Positions 54,272 through 61,436 of a stretch of 64,000 nt of DNA are shown piece by piece. The stretch comes from Opitutales bacterium (lineage in GTDB: Bacteria; Verrucomicrobiota; Verrucomicrobiia; Opitutales; JABSRG01). Position numbers and translations under genes: made by a program. The notes under the pieces were generated by a model. The model searched no databases and had not been told where the DNA came from. It saw nothing but the letters and a program-made list of their open reading frames with translations. The stretch spans positions 1-64,000 of the forward strand of contig JABSRG010000004.1 of NCBI GenBank assembly GCA_013215165.1. Reading direction: 5' to 3'. Within the stretch, counting starts at the first letter, position 1; each line of letters begins with the position of its first letter.

Positions 54272-54358
54272 GGAGAGGTGACAGAGCGGTCGATTGTGCA
54301 TCCCTGGAAAGGATGTGTGGGGGTAACTCCACCGAGGGTTCGAATCCCTCTCTCTCCG
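54272..54358 (+). tRNA. tRNA-Ser (GGA anticodon)
   Basis: 87 bases with a long variable arm (class II). Acceptor GGAGAGG / TCTCTCC, anticodon stem CATCC/GGATG with loop CTGGAAA (anticodon GGA), variable arm TGTGGGGGTAACTCCACC, T-loop GGGTTCGAATCCC. CCA is encoded (54359-54361). A partial copy of its 3' end follows at 54481. Confidence 0.96.
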
Positions 54359-54480
54359 CCATTTAGCGCAGCAAAAGCGGAAGTGATGGATGAGAACCCG
54401 AGCAGAGGGTCGACGCAGTGAGCAGAGCGAACGAAGATGGGACCACCGCAGGTGGGTCGCACAGCGATTGCGAAGCAACC

Positions 54481-54500
54481 AATCCCTCTCTCCGCCATTT
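54481..54500 (+). repeat. duplicated 3' end of tRNA-Ser(GGA)
   Basis: AATCCCTCTCTCCGCCATTT repeats the end of tRNA-Ser plus four bases of flank (54343-54364), lacking one TC unit, 138 bases downstream. It marks the left border of the block with parD, hsdM, rhuM and fic and may be an old attachment site. No matching third copy was seen at the right border near 58290. Confidence 0.7.
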
Positions 54501-54590
54501 TGCGATTTTGACAACCTGCGCCAAGTCGAGAAAATGCGCAGCTGGGTAACAGACTTTGACATTCAAAAGCTATTTCCAGTATCCCTCAGA

Positions 54591-54770
54591 ATGAATGTTT
54601 CCCTAACCGATAAGCTCGAAGACTTTGTCAACGAACTCGTGGAGCAAGGTCGCTACCGCTCTGCCAGTGAGGTGGTGCGCGAGGGACTTCGCCTGCTTGA
54701 AATTCGGGAAGCCCAGCTTAAAAGCGCGACTGAGGGGAATGTCGAACCAATGGAAGAGAAGAAGAATTGA
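54591..54770 (+). CDS. ParD-like antitoxin, short and without adjacent toxin
   Basis: A 59-residue ribbon-helix-helix protein: MNVSLTDKLEDFVNELVEQG followed by RYRSASEVVREGLRLLEIRE is the ParD pattern. The usual C-terminal toxin-binding tail (total about 80 residues) is cut to a few charged residues. A parE toxin gene would be expected next, but hsdM starts six bases after the stop. Either a deletion removed parE or the gene now regulates the RM operon. Confidence 0.75.
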   Translation: MNVSLTDKLEDFVNELVEQGRYRSASEVVREGLRLLEIREAQLKSATEGNVEPMEEKKN

Positions 54771-54775
54771 GAGCT

Positions 54776-56320
54776 ATGCCTGCTAAGAAAAAAACAACTA
54801 AGGTAGCCGAACCGTTTGAAAAGCAGCTTTTCAAAGCTGCTGACAAGCTGAGGAAGAATATTGATGCTGTCGAATACAAACACGTCGTTCTCGGGCTGAT
54901 CTTCCTGAAATACATCTCGGATGCTTTCGAGGAGTATCGCGAGAAGCTAAAGGCAGGTGAAACAGACTTTGGTGATGGCGAATACATCGACCTTGAAGAC
55001 CGTGATTTCTACGCTGGAGCTGGAGTGTTCTGGGTTCCACAGGAGGCTCGTTGGGAAACGATCCATGCCGTTTCTAAGCAGCCTACTATCGGGAAAGTTC
55101 TCGATACGGCTATGGATGCCATTGAGCGAGAAAACAGCTCATTAAAAGGCGTTCTGCCGAAAATTTACGCTAAAGAGAACCTCGACCAGCAAACGCTCGG
55201 TGGTTTGATAGACTTAATCGCTGATACCGCAATCGGAGATGCTGCCGCCCAAAGTAAAGACCTACTCGGTCGTGTCTATGAGTATTTCCTTGGTGAGTTC
55301 GCCAATACCGAAGGTAAGAAAGGACGCCAGTTCTACACGCCAAAGTCTATTGTTCGTCTAATGGTCGAGATGATCGAGCCTTACAAAGGGCGTGTCTACG
55401 ACCCTGCTTGTGGTTCAGGTGGCATGTTTGTCATGTCCGAAAAGTTCGTGGAAGAACACGGCGGCGGACTGGATGACATTTCCCTCTATGGTCAGGAGAG
55501 CAACCAGACCACTTGGAAGCTGTCCCGTATGAATCTTGCCATCCGTGGCATCGACGGCAGCGGGATCAAGTGGAATTCGGAAGGCTCCTTCCTGAAGGAT
55601 GAGCACCGTGACCTCAAGGCCGACTACATCATTGCCAATCCGCCCTTCAATCAGGACGAATGGGGCGTGGAGTTGCTCCAAGGGGATGCTCGCTGGCAAT
55701 ATGGCACACCGCCCAAGGGCAATGCCAACTATGGCTGGATTCAGCATATGCTCTACCACACTGCACCGAATGGGATTTGCTCTCTGGTGCTGGCGAATGG
55801 CTCGCTCTCATCGAACCAATCTGGCGAGGACGAAATTCGTGAAGCCTTGGTTCGGGCAAACTTGGTGGATTGCATTGTCGCTCTGCCTAAGCAGCTTTTC
55901 TACAATACTGGCATTCCTGCTTGCCTCTGGTTCTTGCGTCGTGGTCGAACGAATACAGAGACTCTATTTATCGATGCTTCGAGCATGGGCTACATGGAAG
56001 ACCGCACTCACCGCGCTTTTGCAAAGGAAGACATCTCCAAAATTCGCGACGCCTACTTGAATTGGCGCAAAGGCAATGGCTACGAAGATGAGAAGGGCTT
56101 CAGCAAGTCAGCGAATCTCACAGATATTGAGAAGCACAGCTTCATCCTGACACCTGGGCGATACGTCGGTGTTCCTGACGAGGAAGATGACGGTATACCC
56201 TATGAAGAAAAAATTGCATCACTCACAAGCAAACTCACGGAGCAGATTAAGAAGGAAGATGCCTTAAATCAGGAAATCCAGAGCCAGCTCTCCAAAGTCG
56301 GTATTTATATCAAGTTATAG
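54776..56320 (+). CDS. hsdM: type I restriction-modification DNA methyltransferase subunit
   Basis: A 514-residue N6-adenine methyltransferase. The N-terminal helical HsdM_N domain (about 10-150) begins AEPFEKQLFKAADKLRKNID; GRQFYTPKSIVRLMVEMI, VYDPACGSGGMFV (SAM binding) and ADYIIANPPFNQDEW (catalytic Asn-Pro-Pro-Phe) are intact. It needs HsdS to find its target, but the S gene in this locus is truncated and no hsdR is in the window. The ATG at 54776 is preferred to a TTG at 54767. Confidence 0.92.
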   Translation: MPAKKKTTKVAEPFEKQLFKAADKLRKNIDAVEYKHVVLGLIFLKYISDAFEEYREKLKAGETDFGDGEYIDLEDRDFYAGAGVFWVPQEARWETIHAVSKQPTIGKVLDTAMDAIERENSSLKGVLPKIYAKENLDQQTLGGLIDLIADTAIGDAAAQSKDLLGRVYEYFLGEFANTEGKKGRQFYTPKSIVRLMVEMIEPYKGRVYDPACGSGGMFVMSEKFVEEHGGGLDDISLYGQESNQTTWKLSRMNLAIRGIDGSGIKWNSEGSFLKDEHRDLKADYIIANPPFNQDEWGVELLQGDARWQYGTPPKGNANYGWIQHMLYHTAPNGICSLVLANGSLSSNQSGEDEIREALVRANLVDCIVALPKQLFYNTGIPACLWFLRRGRTNTETLFIDASSMGYMEDRTHRAFAKEDISKIRDAYLNWRKGNGYEDEKGFSKSANLTDIEKHSFILTPGRYVGVPDEEDDGIPYEEKIASLTSKLTEQIKKEDALNQEIQSQLSKVGIYIKL

Positions 56321-56322
56321 CC

Positions 56323-57321
56323 ATGCCCGACAATAACGAGATCATTCTTTATACGACTATCGACGGGCTGACGCGCTTGGAGTGTCGCTTCGACTCCGAG
56401 ACCCTTTGGCTGTCGCTAAATCAGATCGCCGAACTCTTCGATAGAGACAAATCGGTCATCTCCAAGCACCTCAAAAACATCTTTGAAGACGCTGAACTGG
56501 AGCGCGATTCAGTTGTTGCAAAACATGCAACAACTGCCGCCGACGGGAAAAGCTATCAAGTAGACTTCTATAATTTAGAAGCCATTTTTGCGGTAGGCTA
56601 TCGCGTGCGTTCGCCCAGAGGGGCTCAATTCCGCAATTGGGCCACAAAGATCCTCAAAGAGTATATGACACAAGGCGCAGCATTGGACGACGAACGCCTC
56701 AAAAACCCAGACAGTAGCCCACTCTTCGAGCGCATTCTTGCTCGCATCCGAGACATCCGCTCATCGGAGAAAGTCTTTTGGCGCAAGGTCTGCGATATCT
56801 TTGCAACAAGCATAGATTACGATGGAAAGGCAGAGACTGCACAGGATTTCTTTAAACAGGTGCAGAACAAAATGCACTGGGCAGCGCACGGTAACACTGC
56901 CGCCGAGGTCATCTACAAACGAGTTGATGCAGATAAACCACACCTAGGGCTGACCAATTACCAAGGCAACGAGCCCACCAAGCAAGAAGTCGAAACAGCC
57001 AAAAACTACCTAAACGAAGCAGAGCTCAACTTACTCAACCGCATCGTCACCGCTTATCTGGAATTTGCAGAGCTACAGGCTCTACAGCGCAAGCCCATGC
57101 GGATGACGGATTGGGCAGTCAAACTAGATGACTTCCTCAAGCTTGGAGGGAATGACCTGCTCACCCACGCCGGAGAAATTTCAGCCCAACAAGCCAAGGA
57201 GAAAGCGCACTTGGAGTATGACAGATTCCGCAAAGTCATCGACGTTAACGTCTCGCAAGTAGACAGGGACTTGGAAGCTGTGCTCAAAAAACTGCCCAAA
57301 CCACCATCGAAAGGCGGTTAA
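56323..57321 (+). CDS. rhuM: RhuM-family protein
   Basis: A 332-residue protein of the virulence RhuM family. LWLSLNQIAELFDRDKSVIS and HLKNIFEDAELERDSVVAKH form the N-terminal DNA-binding-like part; VDFYNLEAIFAVGYRVRSPR and GAQFRNWATKILKEYMTQGA are family hallmarks. These genes often sit inside type I RM operons; their role is not settled. It begins two bases after hsdM and shares one base with the hsdS remnant, so the operon is intact in layout. Confidence 0.88.
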   Translation: MPDNNEIILYTTIDGLTRLECRFDSETLWLSLNQIAELFDRDKSVISKHLKNIFEDAELERDSVVAKHATTAADGKSYQVDFYNLEAIFAVGYRVRSPRGAQFRNWATKILKEYMTQGAALDDERLKNPDSSPLFERILARIRDIRSSEKVFWRKVCDIFATSIDYDGKAETAQDFFKQVQNKMHWAAHGNTAAEVIYKRVDADKPHLGLTNYQGNEPTKQEVETAKNYLNEAELNLLNRIVTAYLEFAELQALQRKPMRMTDWAVKLDDFLKLGGNDLLTHAGEISAQQAKEKAHLEYDRFRKVIDVNVSQVDRDLEAVLKKLPKPPSKGG

Positions 57322-57632
57322 TGATGAGCAAGATAGATGCTCGAAAATTTCAAGAAGAAAGATTAAAGACCCTACATATGCCCTCGGCAGTTAACGAATT
57401 ACCAAAAGGTTGGAATTGGTGTGGCCTAGATGATGTTACCACTAGACACTGTGAACAACCATCAACAGGAGGTTATTCACTTGAAACCGATGCTGAAACA
57501 ATCAAGGAGGGCTGCAAGCTGAGCTTGTCGATAATGAGAAGAAACTCGAGAATCATGAATCTCAACTCAACGATCTACAGTCCACGATTGGATCTAAGGA
57601 GAAAGCCAGAGACAGAGAGTTTACAAGTATAG
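57321..57632 (+). pseudogene. hsdS: truncated HsdS specificity subunit
   Basis: The frame starts like HsdS: an N-terminal helix, then LPKGWNWCGLDDVTT, the usual entry to the first target-recognition domain. After about 60 residues the family pattern stops, and the remaining codons are the wrong frame of an unrelated coiled-coil sequence. A functional HsdS has about 400 residues, so both recognition domains are lost. The start overlaps rhuM by one base. Confidence 0.75.
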
Positions 57633-57652
57633 CTAGTCAAAGAGATTTGTGA
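57500..57652 (+). pseudogene. C-terminal coiled-coil fragment of another gene, fused out of frame
   Basis: From 57512 another frame reads LQAELVDNEKKLENHESQLN then DLQSTIGSKEKAR and ends at a TGA (57650-57652). Strong heptad-like coiled-coil composition, no start codon, and stops upstream in that frame. It is the tail of a lost gene joined to hsdS by a deletion near 57495-57510. Family not recognised. Confidence 0.5.
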
Positions 57653-57677
57653 ACAGTGAAGATTAAAAGAAACGAAT

Positions 57678-58283
57678 ATGATTTTAGAAAACAAATTAAA
57701 CCTAACGAACCAAGTTGATCTGGCAAAAGCCGAGGAAGAACTCAGCAAGCGTAAGGCGAAGCAACTTTTTGATTCAGGTAATATTAATAATATTGAGGTT
57801 GGAACCTATCAGGGGCTCGCTGACATTCATACTTATCTTTTTGAAGAGATTTACTACTTCGCGGGCAAGTTACGGAAAGTAAACATTGCAAAAGGTAATT
57901 TTCGCTTTGCTTCTGTGATGTATCTGGAAAGTTCGTTGAAGCACATTGATGCAATGCCCCGGTCAACCTTCGATGAGATTATTGAAAAATATGTCGAGAT
58001 GAATGTGGCGCATCCATTCCGCGAGGGAAATGGCCGTGCTACTCGCATCTGGCTTGATTTAATTCTCAAAAAAGAGATCAAGCAAGTGATTGATTGGAAC
58101 CTTGTTGATAAGCAAGATTACTTATCTGCGATGGAGCGGAGTGTCGTTAAAGACGTTGAGATCAAGCACCTTCTACGGGATGCTCTGACCGATCAAATTA
58201 ATGACCGAGAACTTTATATGAAAGGTATTGACGTGAGTTATTACTACGAGGGCTACACTACTTTCAAAACCGAAGAACTATAA
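57678..58283 (+). CDS. fic: Fic-domain protein (probable AMP-transferase)
   Basis: A 201-residue Fic protein. The active-site loop is HPFREGNGRATR with His112 and Arg120, matching HxFx(D/E)GNGRxxR, so catalysis is likely intact. LADIHTYLFEEIYYFAGKLR and the flap segment NIAKGNFRFAS precede it. The length fits the short group with self-inhibition at the C-terminus, but a clear inhibitory (S/T)xxxE(G/N) helix was not found, nor an antitoxin gene next to it. Targets are unknown. The gene is AT-richer than its surroundings. Confidence 0.88.
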   Translation: MILENKLNLTNQVDLAKAEEELSKRKAKQLFDSGNINNIEVGTYQGLADIHTYLFEEIYYFAGKLRKVNIAKGNFRFASVMYLESSLKHIDAMPRSTFDEIIEKYVEMNVAHPFREGNGRATRIWLDLILKKEIKQVIDWNLVDKQDYLSAMERSVVKDVEIKHLLRDALTDQINDRELYMKGIDVSYYYEGYTTFKTEEL

Positions 58284-58347
58284 AGCAATTTATAAACGAG
58301 ATTTTCGGCCCCCAATGCGGTGAGCCGGTCCAGTCTTTACATACCAA

Positions 58348-59436
58348 TCACAACTTCGGCACAACGGAGATGAGGGTCATTTCGGTTGGGCAGTTGAAGC
58401 GGATGATGGGTAGATCGCCGTGGCGGTCACTGCCGAGGCCGGCGGAGACGTTGAATGCTGAATTGGAGACTTCGTGGAACCCGACAGACCAGTCCTTGGG
58501 AACGTCACTATTGTGCGTCAGTGGGCCGTAGAAGGGCAGGCGCACTTGACCGCCATGGGTGTGTCCAGCGAGTGACAGATCGACTCCATAATCGATGGCA
58601 TCGGGGATGAAATCGGGTCCATGTCCTAACAAAATGCTGAATACGTCCGGACTCTTGGACTCGACCCATTTGCGGATATGCTGTTCGGCCACACCGGGCC
58701 GTCGCGATTGATGCAAACTCAGTGCTTTGATCTCGATGAGGTTGCCTGCATCCGAGACGATGCGCTTGGGCCAAAAATCCATCATAACGAGCGGACTCTC
58801 CTCTGAGACGGGAATGCGGTAAAATCCTCCATCCGCGTCACCATATACGCCCCAAAATCCGAACTCTGGCTCAAATTGTGAGAGGTGTGGTTTCAACGCT
58901 TCCCAATGGGGTTGCAATGGCTCTCCCCGCTCAAGTTCAAACCAATCGCCAGTGAACACCACCATATCAGCATTGAGGGCTGCCGCCCGAGCTAAGGCCT
59001 TCTTTTCGTGCGGTCCAACTTCTAGGGCTTCAAGATCAGAGATATGGAGGAGTGTAAACGGTTCGCGGATTTTATCAGACTGTAAGGTCACTTTCCGCAC
59101 CACAAGCCGACCGTGCTCAAAATCGGTCACATACCAGCGGAAAAACCACACCACACCGGCTGCGCCCATCCCAAGCATCCCGAGAAGCCAGAGCGGACCT
59201 CGCACACGAGAAAACTGTAATCCCGCGAGCATGAAAAACACAGCGACCCCGGCTAGCACGCGTGGAAACCATCCGAAATTGTAGTCAAACCCCTCGCGAA
59301 TCACGGCGTAGTCGAGGGCTTCATACGCCGGCCACCAGACCAGGTTTCGTCGCACTACCCAAGCCAATACCGAGCAGTAGATAACCATACCGATTAGGAA
59401 TACTGCGATTGCTTTAATTGAGATCCTTGATGACAT
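58348..59436 (-). CDS. membrane metallophosphoesterase-like protein with altered active site
   Basis: A 362-residue protein with about three N-terminal membrane helices (10-100) and a calcineurin-like domain. Motifs: LLHISDLEAL where family members have Asp-x-His (His is Glu136 here); FTGDWF (Gly163-Asp164, normal); GVYGDAD where Gly-Asn-His-Asp/Glu is expected (198-202); LLGHGPDF and LAGHTHGGQ, both normal. Loss of the metal His and of the Asn-His pair suggests a changed or lost hydrolase activity. The domain faces the periplasm or cytoplasm; topology was not resolved. Confidence 0.8.
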   Translation of the reverse strand: MSSRISIKAIAVFLIGMVIYCSVLAWVVRRNLVWWPAYEALDYAVIREGFDYNFGWFPRVLAGVAVFFMLAGLQFSRVRGPLWLLGMLGMGAAGVVWFFRWYVTDFEHGRLVVRKVTLQSDKIREPFTLLHISDLEALEVGPHEKKALARAAALNADMVVFTGDWFELERGEPLQPHWEALKPHLSQFEPEFGFWGVYGDADGGFYRIPVSEESPLVMMDFWPKRIVSDAGNLIEIKALSLHQSRRPGVAEQHIRKWVESKSPDVFSILLGHGPDFIPDAIDYGVDLSLAGHTHGGQVRLPFYGPLTHNSDVPKDWSVGFHEVSNSAFNVSAGLGSDRHGDLPIIRFNCPTEMTLISVVPKL

Positions 59437-59553
59437 GGTGCACTTTACATGACTGAGATGCTCTCAGAAATATCAATAGCATTGTCAGGATATCTAGATG
59501 GATGCCGCTTAATTCAGTTTGTCATTTGATGCATTCTTGTGAACCTGCCCGCC

Positions 59554-59970
59554 ATGAAACGTCTGCCGATACTTTTGCTCTTGTGCGCGTCCCTGCTCTC
59601 TGCCCAAGAGGAGCCACTCGTAGATGAATTCCCTATCTGGGGCTGGACGGGCAGTTATGGAGCCGACGCGACAATCAATTTTCGCATCGAAGGCAATCGC
59701 CTGCGGGTCTACATGCTCGACGCGGAGATGCAGCCTTTTGACTCGGGCATAGAGCGCATCAATGCGCGCATTAATCCAAGGGGCGACGATCCATTTTTCC
59801 TTCCGCTGAACTTTGACGCTGCAAAACTTTTCTTCACCCATCCACGCTTTATCGGCAAGCCGCATATCTTTCAGGTGACGTTGTTTCTCATTGACGATGA
59901 TGGGGAAGCCGAGCGCTCGTATTCATTTTTCCTGAGCCAAACCGGTAAAAACACTGAACCGAAGTCGTAG
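59554..59970 (+). CDS. secreted protein of unknown function
   Basis: A 138-residue protein with a signal peptide (KRLPILLLLCASLLSAQ), then a single beta-rich domain (ADATINFRIEGNRLRVYMLD, HIFQVTLFLIDDDG). No family recognised. ATG at 59554 gives a compact signal peptide; GTG at 59539 is also open. Its TAG shares a base with the GTG start of the MFS gene, so the two are translationally coupled. Confidence 0.65.
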   Translation: MKRLPILLLLCASLLSAQEEPLVDEFPIWGWTGSYGADATINFRIEGNRLRVYMLDAEMQPFDSGIERINARINPRGDDPFFLPLNFDAAKLFFTHPRFIGKPHIFQVTLFLIDDDGEAERSYSFFLSQTGKNTEPKS

Positions 59971-61436
59971 TGGCAGAATCATCACATAAGCGTTCAAGCC
60001 CTTCTCCGTTTTCTCTGCCCAATGTTCGGATGTTCTTGTTATTCCGGGTATTGTTCAATGCCCGCTACTACTATCCGATCTATGCGCTGCTCTTCTTAGA
60101 TTTCGGCTTGGAGATCGAGCATTTCTTATGGCTCAATATGATCTGGGCCATTGGGATTGTCATATTGGAAGTTCCGTCTGGAGCTTTGGCCGATACGCTT
60201 GGAAGGAGAAAGCTACTCGTGGCCGGTGGCTTCTTCATGATTGTGGAGATTGCGCTTTTTGCCTTCGCACCCACAGGCAATGTGCCCCTGCTTTTCGGAC
60301 TGCTGGTGGTGAATCGGATTCTTTCTGGAGCCGCTGAGGCACTGGTAAGCGGAGCTGATGAGGCGCTTGCCTACGACACGCTCAAGAATGCAGGCATGGA
60401 GAAAAGCTGGGACCGTGTGCTCGCGCGGCTCATGCAAATTCAGTCCCTAGCATTCGTAGTGGCACTGGCAGTAGGGGGTGTCGTCTATGATGAGCGCTTC
60501 CTCAACGCCATGGCCAGTGCTATCGGTTTTGAATGGGGTCTTGATCGCGAAGACACGATGCGGATTCCGCTCTACCTGACGCTTATCAATGCAATCTTTG
60601 TGTTAATCGCGGCTCTGCGCATGAAGGAGCCACTAACCAGTACTGAAACCCGCGAAACGGTAGGCGGGCAATCTTTTTTCGAGGGCAGCGATAAGCACCT
60701 TAATACAATGACGCAGGGCCCAACAGAGGATAGCTTCTGGTCGGAAACGCGACGTTCTTTCTCTTTAATTCTGAAGGCAGGCAAATGGATCTTCCAGACA
60801 CCGTTCGCTCTGGCAGTGATTTGCGGCGGCTTTCTCGTCGATAGTTTTCTCAGAACGTTTGTTACTTTCAACAGCCAGTATTATCAGATCATCCAACTCC
60901 CGGAAGCGTCTTACGGGATCATCGGAGGTGCGCTTTCAGGATTTGGTGTCATCTGGCCAAGCATCGCTCAAAAGATGAGCCAGCGCTTTGGCCCAATGAC
61001 CAACTACCTTATCGTCTGCGGCCTGACAGTTCTCGGACTCACCGGCGCCTGTTTGTTCGTCCCCTATGTGGGTGTGATTTGGGTGGTTGTGATGATGGTG
61101 GGTTGGGCCTTTCTAAATTACTTTCTCTCAACTTACCTCAATCGCGTCACGCCGTCCGAACAGCGCGCTACAGTGCTGAGTTTTCGCGGACTTTCTTTCA
61201 ATTTAGCATATTTCACGATCTCCCTATTGGTGAACCTGCGTCTCGATCAGGTGGAACCAGCAGTCCTTGCTGCCCAGCCGGGAATCGGCGATCGAGCACT
61301 GGAAAACGCCAAGTTCGTCGCTGTGATGCCCTCGCTCCCAATTGCTTTCTTGATCTCCGTAGTGATTTTTTTAGTTTTCACAAAATTCACCGTATCCCCA
61401 AAAGATGTTCCCCCACCCCAGACTGAGCATGCATAG
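59970..61436 (+). CDS. MFS-type transporter
   Basis: A 488-residue protein with about 12 membrane helices. VLEVPSGALADTLGRRKLL is the inter-helix 2-3 signature of the major facilitator superfamily; a long hydrophilic loop (about 215-265) divides the halves. The closest resemblance is to poorly characterised drug-export-like MFS proteins; substrate unknown. GTG start overlaps the preceding stop by one base and the stop overlaps the next start (ATGCATAG, 8 bases). Confidence 0.82.
   Translation: MAESSHKRSSPSPFSLPNVRMFLLFRVLFNARYYYPIYALLFLDFGLEIEHFLWLNMIWAIGIVILEVPSGALADTLGRRKLLVAGGFFMIVEIALFAFAPTGNVPLLFGLLVVNRILSGAAEALVSGADEALAYDTLKNAGMEKSWDRVLARLMQIQSLAFVVALAVGGVVYDERFLNAMASAIGFEWGLDREDTMRIPLYLTLINAIFVLIAALRMKEPLTSTETRETVGGQSFFEGSDKHLNTMTQGPTEDSFWSETRRSFSLILKAGKWIFQTPFALAVICGGFLVDSFLRTFVTFNSQYYQIIQLPEASYGIIGGALSGFGVIWPSIAQKMSQRFGPMTNYLIVCGLTVLGLTGACLFVPYVGVIWVVVMMVGWAFLNYFLSTYLNRVTPSEQRATVLSFRGLSFNLAYFTISLLVNLRLDQVEPAVLAAQPGIGDRALENAKFVAVMPSLPIAFLISVVIFLVFTKFTVSPKDVPPPQTEHA

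Noticed and set aside
54776-58283. A complete type I restriction-modification system
   Set aside because: hsdS is truncated and hsdR absent, so it is a remnant and not a working system.
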